Source: Blautia sp. An81 (GTDB taxonomy: Bacteria; Bacillota; Clostridia; Lachnospirales; Lachnospiraceae). From it: 64,000 nucleotides of DNA. The DNA is taken from assembly GCF_002161285.1 (NCBI RefSeq), contig NZ_NFHH01000005.1, forward strand, positions 62,001-126,000. Direction: 5' to 3'. Position numbers and translations under genes: made by a program. How positions within the stretch are numbered: the stretch's first letter is position 1; each line of letters begins with the position of its first letter. The notes beneath the pieces were generated by a model. It was given only the letters and a program-made list of their open reading frames with translations. It did no database searches and was not told the origin of the DNA. Positions 26,245 to 34,391 of this stretch are shown one piece after another.

Positions 26245-27465
26245 CTACACATAGACATACTCCGCCATAACCGGCTGGAGATTTTCTCCCAGCAGGCTGT
26301 CATAGACTTCCTGGACAGACCGTCCGTCTGAGATCTCAAACTGAGCGTCTCCCTTATCTTCCAGCTCTTCTACATGCTCGCCGATACCGGTGCTGACTCC
26401 GGCGGAAATCTTAGTGGCGGCGATCTTTACCAGGTTATCCCTTACTCTGGCACACTCTCTTGTAGAAATAGTGATCCCTGCAAAAGGCATAAACAGACGG
26501 TAGGCGCAGACTACCTGAAGAAGCTGGGCCTCGTGGACGTCCATGGGGTTGATCTTGTCGTTATTAATAATAGGACGAAGTCTTGGACAGGAGAAGGAAA
26601 TCTCTGCCTGGGGATATTTTTTCTGGAGATACCAGGCATGCATACCTGTGGCAAAAGCATCTTTTCTAAAATCGTCCAGCCCCAGAAGGGCGCCGAAAGC
26701 TACTCCCCGCATACCACCCATAAGGGCTCTTTCCTGGGCATTGACACGGTAAGGGTAAATCCTTTTATGACCTGCCAGATGGAGGGTCTCATATTTGTCT
26801 GCATGATAGGTTTCCTGGAAAACCGTGACATAGTCTGCTCCGCATTTATGAAGGTAGGCGTACTCATCAGAATTCATAGGATAAACCTCCAGACCGATGA
26901 CCCGGAAATATTTCCTGGCGATCTTACAGGCCTCTCCGATATATTCTACGGTGGATTTTTTCCGGCTCTCCCCTGTCAGAATCAGGATTTCCTGAAGGCC
27001 GGACTTGGCAATAGCTGCCATTTCCTTGTCAATCTCTTCATAGGTAAGCTGGGCTCTTTTGATCCTGTTATGGCAGTTAAAACCACAGTATATGCAGTAG
27101 TTTTCACAGTAATTTGCTATGTAGATAGGCGTGAACATATAAATGGAATTACCGAAGTGCTTCCTGGTCTCCTTCTGGGCACACTGAGCAATCTCCTCCA
27201 GCAAAGGCAGCGCTGCAGGAGAAAGGAGGGCCTTAAAGTCTTCCGGTGTCTTGTAATCATGGGCAAGAGCTCTTCTTACATCTGCCTCTGTATACAGACT
27301 GTAGTCATAACTTCTCGCAGCCTCCCGGACTTTGTCCATCACATCGCTTTGAATCACTTCCATATCCGGCAGATATTTCATGTGATCCGTCCGCTTTCCT
27401 TTTTCCAGAAATTCTTTTACTTCTTCATTGATGATACTTTCGTTTACGTGATTTTCCTGACTCAT
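26245..27465 (-). CDS. thiH: 2-iminoacetate synthase, radical SAM
   Basis: ThiH cleaves tyrosine to dehydroglycine and p-cresol for thiazole synthesis under anaerobic conditions. The radical-SAM cluster motif CENYCIYCGF (CxxxCxxC) is at about residue 112. GVSTGIGEHVEE near the C-terminus and YRVNAQERALMGGMRG are family features. It lies between thiG and tenI; tenI overlaps or abuts its stop. At 406 residues it is complete. The p-cresol by-product is notable in a gut organism. Confidence 0.93.
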   Translation of the reverse strand: MSQENHVNESIINEEVKEFLEKGKRTDHMKYLPDMEVIQSDVMDKVREAARSYDYSLYTEADVRRALAHDYKTPEDFKALLSPAALPLLEEIAQCAQKETRKHFGNSIYMFTPIYIANYCENYCIYCGFNCHNRIKRAQLTYEEIDKEMAAIAKSGLQEILILTGESRKKSTVEYIGEACKIARKYFRVIGLEVYPMNSDEYAYLHKCGADYVTVFQETYHADKYETLHLAGHKRIYPYRVNAQERALMGGMRGVAFGALLGLDDFRKDAFATGMHAWYLQKKYPQAEISFSCPRLRPIINNDKINPMDVHEAQLLQVVCAYRLFMPFAGITISTRECARVRDNLVKIAATKISAGVSTGIGEHVEELEDKGDAQFEISDGRSVQEVYDSLLGENLQPVMAEYVYV

Positions 27466-27477
27466 TGCCTCTGCCTC

Positions 27478-28254
27478 CTAGTCCTGAAGATATCCTGTAA
27501 GGGGTGATGAAGGGCTGGCTCCTTTTTCCATAACTCTTCCAAGTCCGGAAAGGTAAGCCTCTCTTCCTGCTTCTATAGCCTTGCGGAAGGCATCTGCCAT
27601 AAGAGGCACATCTCCTGCCGTTGCAATAGCAGTATTGGCCATGACTGCCGCTGCCCCCATTTCCATAGCCTCGCAGGCCTGGGAAGGTCTTCCGATGCCG
27701 GCATCTACAATAATGGGCAGGTCGATCTCATCAATGAGGATCTGGATAAATTCTTTGGTACACAGGCCCTTGTTGGAGCCGATGGGCGCTCCCAGAGGCA
27801 TGATACAGGCGGCGCCTGCCTGGACCATATCTCTGGCGGCATTAAGATCCGGATACATATAGGGCATAACAGTAAATCCTTCTTTTGCCAGGATTTCTGT
27901 AGCTTTAATAGTTTCCTGGTTGTCCGGAAGAAGGTATCTGGTATCCCGCATGATCTCGATCTTTACCAGATCGCTGCCGCAGACTTCTCTGGAAAGCCTG
28001 GCGATCCGCACTGCCTCCTGGGCATCTCTGGCTCCGGAAGTATTGGGCAGAAGACTGACGCCCTGGGGGATATAATCCAGGATATTGGCGGCGCCGCCTT
28101 CATTTACCCGGCGAAGAGCCAGGGTAATGATCTGGGCTTTTGCCTGCTCTACCGCTGCCTTTATCAGATCCAGAGAATATTTCCCGGATCCCAGAATAAA
28201 TCTGGAAGTAAACTCGTGATTTCCGATTTTCCAAGTGTCTTTTGTATCGTTCAT
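27478..28254 (-). CDS. thiG: Thiazole synthase
   Basis: ThiG builds thiazole phosphate from deoxyxylulose phosphate, dehydroglycine and ThiS thiocarboxylate. It begins [21 protein letters not shown]. The Schiff-base lysine is in LVKIEIMRD, and phosphate-binding [26 protein letters not shown] is intact. The frame opens 5 codons earlier, but AGGGAAG stands before ATG 28254. Length is 258 residues. Operon order is thiS-thiF-thiG-thiH-tenI. Confidence 0.94.
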   Translation of the reverse strand: MNDTKDTWKIGNHEFTSRFILGSGKYSLDLIKAAVEQAKAQIITLALRRVNEGGAANILDYIPQGVSLLPNTSGARDAQEAVRIARLSREVCGSDLVKIEIMRDTRYLLPDNQETIKATEILAKEGFTVMPYMYPDLNAARDMVQAGAACIMPLGAPIGSNKGLCTKEFIQILIDEIDLPIIVDAGIGRPSQACEAMEMGAAAVMANTAIATAGDVPLMADAFRKAIEAGREAYLSGLGRVMEKGASPSSPLTGYLQD

Positions 28255-28272
28255 TTTTTCTTCCCTCATTTC

Positions 28273-28911
28273 TTAATTTTTTTCTAATATCAGTTCCAGG
28301 ATCAAGTTTGCCTCATGAGCTGCGCACAGGGCCACTCTGGGGGCTGCAAGCCCCTGTCCTTCCTCGATCCCGGAAGTCCCGTCTCCGCAGAGATAAAAAT
28401 TTCTTCCCACCTGTCTGGTGACGATATCATTGCTCCTTCCAAACCCTCCCATGCCGCTGGCACAGACCAGAGGTTTTTCAGGAAAAAACTCCCGACAGCC
28501 GTTAACCAGCATAGCCTTATTCTCCGGCCTGTCAAAAGCTTCGCAGATAATACCTGCATTCTGAAAAAGCCTGGGAATATTCTCTTCTGTGACTTTTTCA
28601 CAGCTGGTTTCAATATCCAGCCAGGGATTAATCTGAAGAAGCTGCTCTTTGAGTGCTTCTGTCTTATCCATACCCAGATGGGAAATAAAATAGTGCTGCC
28701 GGTTCAGATTTGTCATATCCACCTTATCAAAGTCAATAAGGTGAAGATGTCCCACTCCTGCTCTGGTCAGAAATACCGCTACATTAGAGCCCAGGCCCCC
28801 AAGGCCTGCCACCGCAACCTCTGCCTTCCACAGTTTTTCCGCTTCTTCCCTTGTGCACCGGGCAAGAAGGGCTTTCTGCAGTTCTTCCCTGGATGGAATC
28901 CTTTTCTCCAT
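28273..28911 (-). CDS. thiF: ThiS adenylyltransferase ThiF (short form)
   Basis: ThiF adenylates the C-terminal Gly of ThiS for sulfur loading. The E1-like nucleotide motif AVAGLGGLGSNVAV, DKVDMTNLNRQHY and ICEAFDRPENKAMLV are present. The open frame extends upstream through thiS, but GGAGGAGG directly before ATG 28911 fixes the start. Length is 212 residues, matching the short clostridial family-2 type. Confidence 0.92.
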   Translation of the reverse strand: MEKRIPSREELQKALLARCTREEAEKLWKAEVAVAGLGGLGSNVAVFLTRAGVGHLHLIDFDKVDMTNLNRQHYFISHLGMDKTEALKEQLLQINPWLDIETSCEKVTEENIPRLFQNAGIICEAFDRPENKAMLVNGCREFFPEKPLVCASGMGGFGRSNDIVTRQVGRNFYLCGDGTSGIEEGQGLAAPRVALCAAHEANLILELILEKN

Positions 28912-28915
28912 AAGA

Positions 28916-29110
28916 TCAGCCTCCTCCAACAAAACTGACGATCTCGATCCTGTCCTCTTCCAGGATCTCTTCTGTGGAATAATTCTTCTTAGGAACGATC
29001 TCTCCGTTTTTTTCCACCGCAACCCGGTCTTGCCGGTAATTTCTTGCTTCCAGCAGCTTCTCCACTGTCAGACCGGCCTCCCAGGCTGCTCTTTCTCCGT
29101 TTACAATCAT
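28916..29110 (-). CDS. thiS: Sulfur carrier protein ThiS
   Basis: This 64-residue ubiquitin-fold protein ends in the required VGGG tail, whose terminal glycine becomes the thiocarboxylate. MIVNGERAAWEAGLTVEKLL is the standard N-terminus. AAAGGAGAGG precedes the ATG. It is the first gene of the TPP-riboswitch-controlled thiazole operon, with a leader of about 530 nt. Confidence 0.93.
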   Translation of the reverse strand: MIVNGERAAWEAGLTVEKLLEARNYRQDRVAVEKNGEIVPKKNYSTEEILEEDRIEIVSFVGGG

Positions 29111-29162
29111 CTTCCTCTCCTTTCCAGAATTTCTGCCACACAGAGAGGTTTTATTCTATGGT

Positions 29163-29304
29163 GCTGTCCCATTAGTCATACTTCAGGAATATTTATACAT
29201 TTTATGCGAATTTGTCGAGCACAGCTTTGAGACCATAGGCTCAAAGCAGCGCAGACTAAGCAGTAAAATGTGTAAATATTCTCGAAAATGATTAATGGGA
29301 CAGC
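29163..29304 (-). repeat. 142-bp palindromic MITE-like repeat, copy B
   Basis: This is the inverted counterpart of the element at 7791-7932, with the same length and 13 hand-counted differences. Its tips read GCTGTCCCATTA...TAATGGGACAGC, whereas copy A has GCTGTCGCATTA...TAATGCGACAGC. The C and G at the seventh base from each end are exchanged together, so pairing is conserved. It lies inside the thiS leader. Confidence 0.85.
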
Positions 29305-29314
29305 TACATAGACT

Positions 29315-29368
29315 AAAAAAGGGTTCACGAAGTAATACACCCGTGGTGGTGCACCCCTTCATGAACCC
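29315..29368 (-). terminator. Second terminator in the thi leader
   Basis: On the minus strand GGGTTCATGAAG pairs with CTTCGTGAACCC around an inner GTGCACCACCAC region, followed by TTTTTT. It is a strong intrinsic terminator 200 nt downstream of the riboswitch terminator and before thiS. Confidence 0.8.
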
Positions 29369-29515
29369 GTTGGCTCACTCTCAACTGTGATCAGTATTCT
29401 GTTTTCGTAAGGAACCTTAGCTTGGGACTTCTTTCAGAAATCTGTCTTCTGAAGAGTCTTTTGATCGAATAGGGGAATATCCTATCCGACGCAATATCAT
29501 GTCCAGCTTATCGCA
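29369..29515 (-). ncRNA. Unassigned structured leader segment or small RNA
   Basis: This 147-nt stretch between the TPP-riboswitch terminator and the next terminator has no open frame. It contains short stems, for example GATAGG...CCTATT and ACTCTTCAGAAGACAG paired with TTTCTGAAAGAAGT. It does not match T-box, TPP or another class I recognise. It could be a read-through product, a second sensing domain, or an independent small RNA. I see no good promoter of its own. Confidence 0.35.
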
Positions 29516-29643
29516 CAAAAAGAAAGGAGACGGACTCTGCCATCTCCTGAAATCTCTTCTTTCTTCCTACGTTGGCATTATCCAAATCAGGTTCCCGGGT
29601 CGAAGTTCACAACTTCCTCTCAGCCTGTTTACAAGCTCCCCTG
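29516..29643 (-). promoter_or_regulatory. TPP riboswitch with expression-platform terminator
   Basis: The THI-box appears on the minus strand: GGGGAGC, GGCTGAGAGGA, GACCCGGGAACCTGATTTGG and ATAATGCCAACGTAGGAAG in order (aptamer 29563-29643). The terminator AGGAGAT...GTCTCCT followed by TTCTTTTT is at 29516-29548. Thiamine pyrophosphate binding should stop transcription of thiSFGH-tenI. Confidence 0.95.
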
Positions 29644-29657
29644 TTTTTTACTTTTTC

Positions 29658-29686
29658 AGTATAAACTTCTCTCTCTTTTCTGTCAA
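29658..29686 (-). promoter_or_regulatory. Promoter of the thi operon
   Basis: TTGACA (29681-29686) and TATACT (29658-29663) are 17 bp apart on the minus strand, directly before the TPP aptamer. Confidence 0.85.
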
Positions 29687-29714
29687 GATAAATTTATCAA
29701 CCAGACAGCCCTTC

Positions 29715-30659
29715 TCAGATCATCCCCAGAGTTCTGAAAATATACAGCCAGGCAGTGACGGTAAAAGCGCTTCCCAGTGTAGTCAGCATAACCACGCTGG
29801 AAGTCAGCGTTCCCTCATGATCCATATTTTTCGCCATCACATAGCAGCTTACTGTAGTAGCCGAACCCAGCATGATCAGAATGGCTACCAGCTTTTCCTG
29901 GCGGAATCCCATAGCTGCCGCCAAAGGAAGGAACAGGGCGCCAAATCCTGCCAGCTTCAGAAAAGAGGCAGCTACTGCCGGTCCTTTCTGCCCCAGAGCC
30001 TTTTTGAAATCAAAGGAAGCTCCCATGGCCATCAGGCCCAGAGGGGTTGCCGTTGCCCCTATACTGCTGACTGTTTTCTGAGCAATCTGGGGCAAAGGCA
30101 GTCTCAGCAGAGACCAGGCCATTCCTACCAGAATACCAATAATAATAGGGTTTGTAATGATCCCTTTCAAGGTCTTCTTAACGGTAGCGCCATCCAGGTT
30201 CTTTCTCTCAGGGCTGAAAAAAGAAAGGACCACTACCGCCATTATATTATACAAAGGAACACTGCCGATGATCATCAAGGGGGCGATCCCAGCAGAACCG
30301 TAAATATTCTGGATAAAAGCAATCCCCAGAAGAGCAGCGCTGCTCCGGTAAGAAGCCTGGATAAACTCCCCCCTGGTGCTCCGGTCTTTCAGAAGAAGGG
30401 AGAGAAGACCGGCTAGGAAAATCTCCAGAAATGTGACAACAAAACAGAAAAGAACAAATTTTCCATCCCACATTTCATAAAAATCTACGGTAGCCAGATC
30501 CTGGAATAAAAGCACCGGCAAAGGCACCCGAAAGACAAATTGATTCATCTTCGAAGCAAACCCTTCGTCGATCCAGCCGATTTTCCTGAGAGCCAGTCCC
30601 AGGACCATCAGCAAAAATACAGGTATCGTAGCATTCAGACTAAAAATAAGATTCTCCAT
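29715..30659 (-). CDS. AEC-family (auxin efflux carrier-like) transporter
   Basis: This 314-residue membrane protein has about ten hydrophobic helices. It starts NLIFSLNATIPVFLLMVLGL and has the AEC features GSATTVSCYVMAKNMDHE and GLMAMGASFDFKK in the second half. The family exports or imports organic acids (malate, malonate) or related anions. It ends just before the thi promoter, 28 bp from the -35, and follows the pyrophosphatase gene on the same strand. The substrate is unknown. Confidence 0.85.
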   Translation of the reverse strand: MENLIFSLNATIPVFLLMVLGLALRKIGWIDEGFASKMNQFVFRVPLPVLLFQDLATVDFYEMWDGKFVLFCFVVTFLEIFLAGLLSLLLKDRSTRGEFIQASYRSSAALLGIAFIQNIYGSAGIAPLMIIGSVPLYNIMAVVVLSFFSPERKNLDGATVKKTLKGIITNPIIIGILVGMAWSLLRLPLPQIAQKTVSSIGATATPLGLMAMGASFDFKKALGQKGPAVAASFLKLAGFGALFLPLAAAMGFRQEKLVAILIMLGSATTVSCYVMAKNMDHEGTLTSSVVMLTTLGSAFTVTAWLYIFRTLGMI

Positions 30660-30702
30660 GGCCGTTCTTCCAGTCTTCCTTTCAAGTTTTTGACCGCCCT
30701 TT

Positions 30703-31254
30703 TTATGCCTGGGCTTCCTCTGTTTGATCTACAAATTTTTTCTTATAATTCTCCATACATTTTTCGATAACTTCTACTGCCGCAATGGGGCCGCCGAACT
30801 CATTGACTGTGGTACTTTTTCCTTCCAGATGTTTGTAGATAGTAAAGAAGTGCTTCAGCTCCTCAAAAATGTGCTTCGGCAGTTCATGGATATCTGTATA
30901 ACCCATATAGGTAGGATCTCCATAAGGAATGGCAATGATCTTCTCATCTCCCATTCCCCCGTCTTCCATCTTCATAACACCTATAGGGTAGCACCTGACC
31001 AGGGTCATGGGCAGAATTGATTCAGAACAAAGTACCAGCACATCCAGAGGATCCTTGTCGTCTCCGTAAGTTCTGGGAATAAAACCGTAGTTCATGGGAT
31101 AGTGGGTTGCAGTGAATAAGATTCTGTCCAGTGACAGCATGCCGGTCTCCTTATCCAGCTCGTATTTTTTGTTGCTCCCCTTTTCGATCTCGATCACCGC
31201 CATAAAATCTGTGGGGTAGATCCGCTCCTCACTGATATCATGCCAAATGTTCAT
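30703..31254 (-). CDS. ppa: Inorganic pyrophosphatase, family I
   Basis: This soluble Mg-dependent pyrophosphatase of 183 residues has the signature DDKDPLDVLVL with three metal-binding Asp. VIEIEKGSNKKYELDKETG, NYGFIPRTYGDD and the late KHFFTIYKHLEGK are also typical. The long upstream frame is ignored because AAAGGAGG precedes ATG 31254 and homologues start MNIWHDI. PPi hydrolysis competes with the PPi-dependent phosphofructokinase encoded at 13983, a metabolic tension worth noting. Confidence 0.92.
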   Translation of the reverse strand: MNIWHDISEERIYPTDFMAVIEIEKGSNKKYELDKETGMLSLDRILFTATHYPMNYGFIPRTYGDDKDPLDVLVLCSESILPMTLVRCYPIGVMKMEDGGMGDEKIIAIPYGDPTYMGYTDIHELPKHIFEELKHFFTIYKHLEGKSTTVNEFGGPIAAVEVIEKCMENYKKKFVDQTEEAQA

Positions 31255-31373
31255 AGAAATACCTCCTTTTAAAGTCTCTCCCCTTCTGAGACTTTCCTGT
31301 TTTGATATCCCTATTCTATAACCCTTTTCTCCTATTTGCAAATTCTTTTTCTGTGCAAAAGCAGACAGCAAAA

Positions 31374-31417
31374 GACTGCTCCCCTGCCGGTTCTTAAATC
31401 CCCGGCGGGAAGCAGTC
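31374..31417 (-). terminator. Terminator after the hsp20 pair
   Basis: GGGACTGCTTCCCGCCGGGG and CCGGCAGGGGAGCAGTC pair on the minus strand, followed by TTTTGC. Confidence 0.75.
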
Positions 31418-31434
31418 CCTTATCTATTATCCCT

Positions 31435-31893
31435 TTATTCAATGGTAATGTACTTATTCTCTTCTACCTGAGGAGCCGCTTCTTTCTTCGGAATCCTCAG
31501 TTTCAGTACGCCATGTTTGAATTCACCCTGGATATCCTCCTGAGTCAGATTGTCGCCTACATAAAAGCTTCTCTCACAGGCTCCGCTGAAACGTTCTTTC
31601 CGGATGAAACGTCCGTTCTTTGTCTCCTTTGGAGAATCCTTCTGTGCGGAAATGGTCATATAGCCATTTTCCAGAGTAACCTTTATATCTTCTTTCTTGA
31701 ATCCGGGAAGATCGATATCCAGTTCATAGCCGTCCTTCTTCTCCTGGATATCTGTCTTCATCAGATTTTTCGCTCTCCGTCCATAGAGCTTCCTTTCCAT
31801 TTTCCTATCTTCTCTGTCATTAAAAAATGGGAAATCGTCAAAATCAAAGAAATCATCAAACCAGTCATCAGCAAATGTTCTCGGCAGTAACAT
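31435..31893 (-). CDS. Hsp20/alpha-crystallin small heat-shock protein (second copy)
   Basis: This ATP-independent holdase chaperone of 152 residues has an alpha-crystallin domain (YELDIDLPGFKKEDIKVTLENGYMTI...GVLKLRIPKKE). The C-terminal KYITIE resembles the I-x-I assembly tail, though in a different spacing. It is a close tandem paralogue of the upstream copy and shares most of the core domain. It is separated by about 60 bp and probably co-transcribed from the CIRCE-controlled promoter. Confidence 0.93.
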   Translation of the reverse strand: MLLPRTFADDWFDDFFDFDDFPFFNDREDRKMERKLYGRRAKNLMKTDIQEKKDGYELDIDLPGFKKEDIKVTLENGYMTISAQKDSPKETKNGRFIRKERFSGACERSFYVGDNLTQEDIQGEFKHGVLKLRIPKKEAAPQVEENKYITIE

Positions 31894-31952
31894 AGGTCAT
31901 TCCTCCTTTTTCACTTTTCCTACTCTTCTGCCCCAGGGCTGACTAAAATCTG

Positions 31953-32399
31953 TCATCCCTCAATAGCAATGTGATTATCCTGTTCAACTGCAGGTTTTTT
32001 CTCTTTTTTCGGAATGCTCAGTTTCAGGATACCGTCCTCATATTTAGCCTTGATATCCTCCTGGGTAACTTCATCGCCTACATAGAAGCTTCTGCTCATT
32101 GCTCCTGCATAACGCTCCTGGCGGATATATTTACCGTCTTTCTCATCTTTATCCAATCCCTTTGCTGCGGAAATGGTAAGGTAACCATTTTCCAGGGAAG
32201 CCTTGATCTCGTCTTTCTTAAATCCCGGCAGGTCAACATCCAGTTCATAGGAACCCTCTGTCTCCCGGATATCGGTTTTCATCATTCTCTTGGCGTTCTT
32301 TCCATATAAAGGATTTTTCCTTCCCCAGAAATCATCGTTAAATGGGAAGTCCATAAAGTCATCAAATAAATTTTCTCCAAAAATACTAGGTACTAACAT
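31953..32399 (-). CDS. Hsp20/alpha-crystallin small heat-shock protein (first copy)
   Basis: This 148-residue small heat-shock protein shares the N-terminal pattern LVPSIFGENLFDDFMDFPF and the crystallin core YELDVDLPGFKKDEIKASLENGYLTI with its neighbour. The tail ends HIAIEG. The duplicate may form mixed oligomers. It is first in the operon, with AAAGGAG before the start and a CIRCE element overlapping the -35. Confidence 0.93.
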   Translation of the reverse strand: MLVPSIFGENLFDDFMDFPFNDDFWGRKNPLYGKNAKRMMKTDIRETEGSYELDVDLPGFKKDEIKASLENGYLTISAAKGLDKDEKDGKYIRQERYAGAMSRSFYVGDEVTQEDIKAKYEDGILKLSIPKKEKKPAVEQDNHIAIEG

Positions 32400-32517
32400 A
32401 AGTCATATCTCCTTTCAATAGACATCATATTATTTATTTTAGCACTTTGGGAAAACCGAAGTGTTGTTGTCGGAACTTGGGAATCATTTTTTTTCTTTCT
32501 TCCTTTGTTCTAGTTGT

Positions 32518-32560
32518 AATATAACACATATCATCAGCACTGTCAAGTCCTGAGTGCTAA
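32518..32560 (-). promoter_or_regulatory. hsp20 promoter overlapped by a CIRCE operator
   Basis: On the minus strand TTGACA (32541-32546) and TATATT (32518-32523) are 17 bp apart. The inverted repeat TTAGCACTC-N9-CAGTGCTGA at 32534-32560 fits CIRCE with 9/9 and 7/9 matches and covers the -35. HrcA binding should block transcription. Confidence 0.85.
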
Positions 32561-32661
32561 TTTTTTTATTTTTTTTGCAGGGGGCAAAAGGATACTATCA
32601 AAATCCCCGAACATCAAACAACAGCCCCTTCAAATTCCGGGGCAAAAGAAAACGAAAACTA

Positions 32662-32691
32662 CCGTTGTGGGAATAAGTGTTCCTACAACGG
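32662..32691 (-). terminator. Terminator of the 239-residue membrane protein gene
   Basis: CCGTTGTAGGAA pairs with TTCCCACAACGG (one bulge), followed by a T-rich stretch on the minus strand. Confidence 0.6.
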
Positions 32692-32700
32692 CAGCGCTTT

Positions 32701-33420
32701 CTATTCGCCAGTATATGCAATTTCTATCTCATAGCCGCCATCCTCGCCGTAGGTGTGGAAAGAATAATCCCCGATTTGTAAATCTCCCTCTGCGACAGGG
32801 TAGAAGGTCTTTTCCTCGGCGTCACAAATTACAGCTTCGTCTATAAATCCATCTTCAACGGTAGTCAGGATTTCCCGGATACAATCATCACAAAAATGCG
32901 TTTTCATTTTGTGGGCGCTCACAATGCCCCATCCCCAGTCAATGGAAGCGGTAGCACTGTCCATGTTGGGATTTGACATCATCATCAAATAGGCTTCGCC
33001 AGTATTCAGGAAAACCAGATTGATACGCTCCAGGAAGCCCCGTTCCAGACAGCAGCCATCAGCCGTATTCGGGATATAACGGATAAGGTTTTCGATATCC
33101 TGCCCGTACTGGCTGTACACTAAATCACACCGGATAGCCTGGGCGATTTTTTCGTATTCATCATCTGTGGCCGTTGCCATATATGTAGCGATTGTCCCTA
33201 AAAATTCTTCCATATTTTTTTGATTTCGATGGTTTGTCCATATATTTCCGGCCATGATACCGATTGGGAGAAAAACAAATGTGACAGCCCCTATCATAAA
33301 ACCGTCATAGAGCAGGGAACGCTTATCGTGCTGACTTAGATGTTTTTTGTCCATGTCCAGTTCATCATCTACCCAAAAGTACAGCCAATTATCCCGCAGC
33401 TTTCTCCATACATTTTTCAT
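32701..33420 (-). CDS. Unrecognised protein with one membrane segment
   Basis: I do not recognise this 239-residue protein. It has a charged N-terminus, one hydrophobic helix (about residues 48-66, GFMIGAVTFVFLPIGIMAGNIW) and a soluble C-terminal domain rich in Asp/Glu. Cys residues occur in DGCCLERG and FCDDCIREI; the latter CxxC-like pair could bind metal. GGAGGG is 7 bp before ATG 33420, whereas the alternative ATG at 33426 is too close to it. It is divergent from an XRE regulator. That pairing is typical of accessory-element cargo in gut Firmicutes. Confidence 0.7.
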   Translation of the reverse strand: MKNVWRKLRDNWLYFWVDDELDMDKKHLSQHDKRSLLYDGFMIGAVTFVFLPIGIMAGNIWTNHRNQKNMEEFLGTIATYMATATDDEYEKIAQAIRCDLVYSQYGQDIENLIRYIPNTADGCCLERGFLERINLVFLNTGEAYLMMMSNPNMDSATASIDWGWGIVSAHKMKTHFCDDCIREILTTVEDGFIDEAVICDAEEKTFYPVAEGDLQIGDYSFHTYGEDGGYEIEIAYTGE

Positions 33421-33438
33421 ATCCATACCCTCCAACAA

Positions 33439-33548
33439 GCTATAAGCTAATATCTTATAGTCTATCAGAAGCTATTGAAAACGGCAATCATATTATAGTC
33501 TTAAAGTGTACAAAATGATAACTGATAGCTAATAGATGGGTATGGATT
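33439..33548. promoter_or_regulatory. Divergent control region with repeated AGCTAT/ATAGCT motifs
   Basis: AAGCTATAAGCTAATA, TCTATCAGAAGCTATTG and CTGATAGCTAATAG are inverted and direct repeats of one motif spread over 90 bp. They are likely operators for the adjacent XRE protein. Confidence 0.5.
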
Positions 33549-33872
33549 ATGGAAAAGAACGGATTAGGAAAGCGTATCAACGCAGTAAGGAAAGACCGGG
33601 GCTTAACTGCTGATCGGCTCTCGGAAATGTGCAATATCAACGCTACTTATCTCCGACAGATTGAGGGCGGCGTAAAAATGCCCAGCCTGCCGGTATTCAT
33701 AGACATTTGCAAGGCTCTGAAAATCTCGCCGGATTATCTTCTTCAAGACGAACTGGAAGAAAATGAAATCAGTACCATCCGGGGGATAGAAGCCCTCTGG
33801 AAGGATATATCTCCCAGCAAACAGGCGCTTGCACTTGCCATGATAAAAGCGGTATTGGAACATAAGGAGTAA
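33549..33872 (+). CDS. XRE-family HTH regulator
   Basis: This 107-residue protein has a clear Cro/CI HTH at residues 7-62 (LGKRINAVRKDRGLTADRLSEMCNINATYLRQIEGGVKMPSLP). A short helical tail that may dimerise follows. It is divergent from the 239-residue membrane protein and probably controls both through the repeats between them. The ATG follows closely on ATGGATT with a weak ribosome site. Confidence 0.87.
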   Translation: MEKNGLGKRINAVRKDRGLTADRLSEMCNINATYLRQIEGGVKMPSLPVFIDICKALKISPDYLLQDELEENEISTIRGIEALWKDISPSKQALALAMIKAVLEHKE

Positions 33873-33876
33873 CAGA

Positions 33877-33900
33877 ACAGCCAGCCGTGCCCGGCTGGCT
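33877..33900 (+). terminator. Hairpin after the XRE gene
   Basis: CAGCCAGCC and GGCTGGCTG form a strong stem without a good T tract. The sequence CAGAACAGCCAGCCG recurs at 40261, next to another XRE gene. Confidence 0.45.
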
Positions 33901-33948
33901 GAATTACCTTTGTGTAAAATCTTATCTGCTCGATAAATGAGAAGTTGA

Positions 33949-34155
33949 TTATCCTATAAAAACATTATAAATCACAACAACATAAACAGAAACTGCGGTT
34001 AAACCGGTAAGGACAAAACCACTTTTTTCTCTACTATTTTTATATTCTACACTTCTTATCAACAAAAGTGTAGCAAGTGATATAAGCATAATAGGATTTG
34101 TTATGTCAAATCCTTCCGAAAAACAGGAATTGCAATATTCAATCTTTCTTATCAA
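33949..34155 (-). CDS. Small membrane protein, unrecognised
   Basis: This 68-residue frame starts with TTG and overlaps the end of the upstream gene by 17 bp. It encodes two hydrophobic helices (NPIMLISLATLLLI and FVLTGLTAVSVYVVVIYNVFI). GGGGA lies just before the TTG, inside the upstream gene, consistent with coupled translation. I recognise no family. Confidence 0.5.
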   Translation of the reverse strand: MIRKIEYCNSCFSEGFDITNPIMLISLATLLLIRSVEYKNSREKSGFVLTGLTAVSVYVVVIYNVFIG

Positions 34156-34363
34156 TCAATCCCCATGCGGCCAAAACAAAACCTATAATTGCGATACCGG
34201 CAAAAATGTAAATGGTTGGCATAAGACCATATTGCGAGATGTTCCAGAGTGAAGAAAATTCCCCGTTTACTGTCCATTCATTAGCCATCGAGCCAGCCAA
34301 AACCTGTGCAATAGAAATTATTCCTGCTAAAATCATTGCTGAACCTAAAATTACTTTTTTCAT
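34139..34363 (-). CDS. Small membrane protein, unrecognised
   Basis: This 74-residue protein has two hydrophobic helices (VILGSAMILAGIISIAQVLAG and MPTIYIFAGIAIIGFVLAAWGL) with a short polar link and a charged C-terminus. AAGGAGGAAAGGTCAG precedes the ATG. It is common-looking accessory cargo; the function is unknown. Confidence 0.65.
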   Translation of the reverse strand: MKKVILGSAMILAGIISIAQVLAGSMANEWTVNGEFSSLWNISQYGLMPTIYIFAGIAIIGFVLAAWGLIDKKD

Positions 34364-34391
34364 CTGACCTTTCCTCCTTGAATTTGTTTAT

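Noticed and set aside
26374-27507. 377-codon plus-strand frame opposite thiH, and similar frames opposite ureC and lon
   Set aside because: The sense genes carry full catalytic motifs; the antisense frames show none and lack start signals.
29315-29515. T-box riboswitch in the thi leader
   Set aside because: The stretch has GGGGTGCACCACCACGGGTG near the terminator, slightly T-box-like. The conserved TGGNACCGCG antiterminator sequence and a specifier stem are not recognisable.
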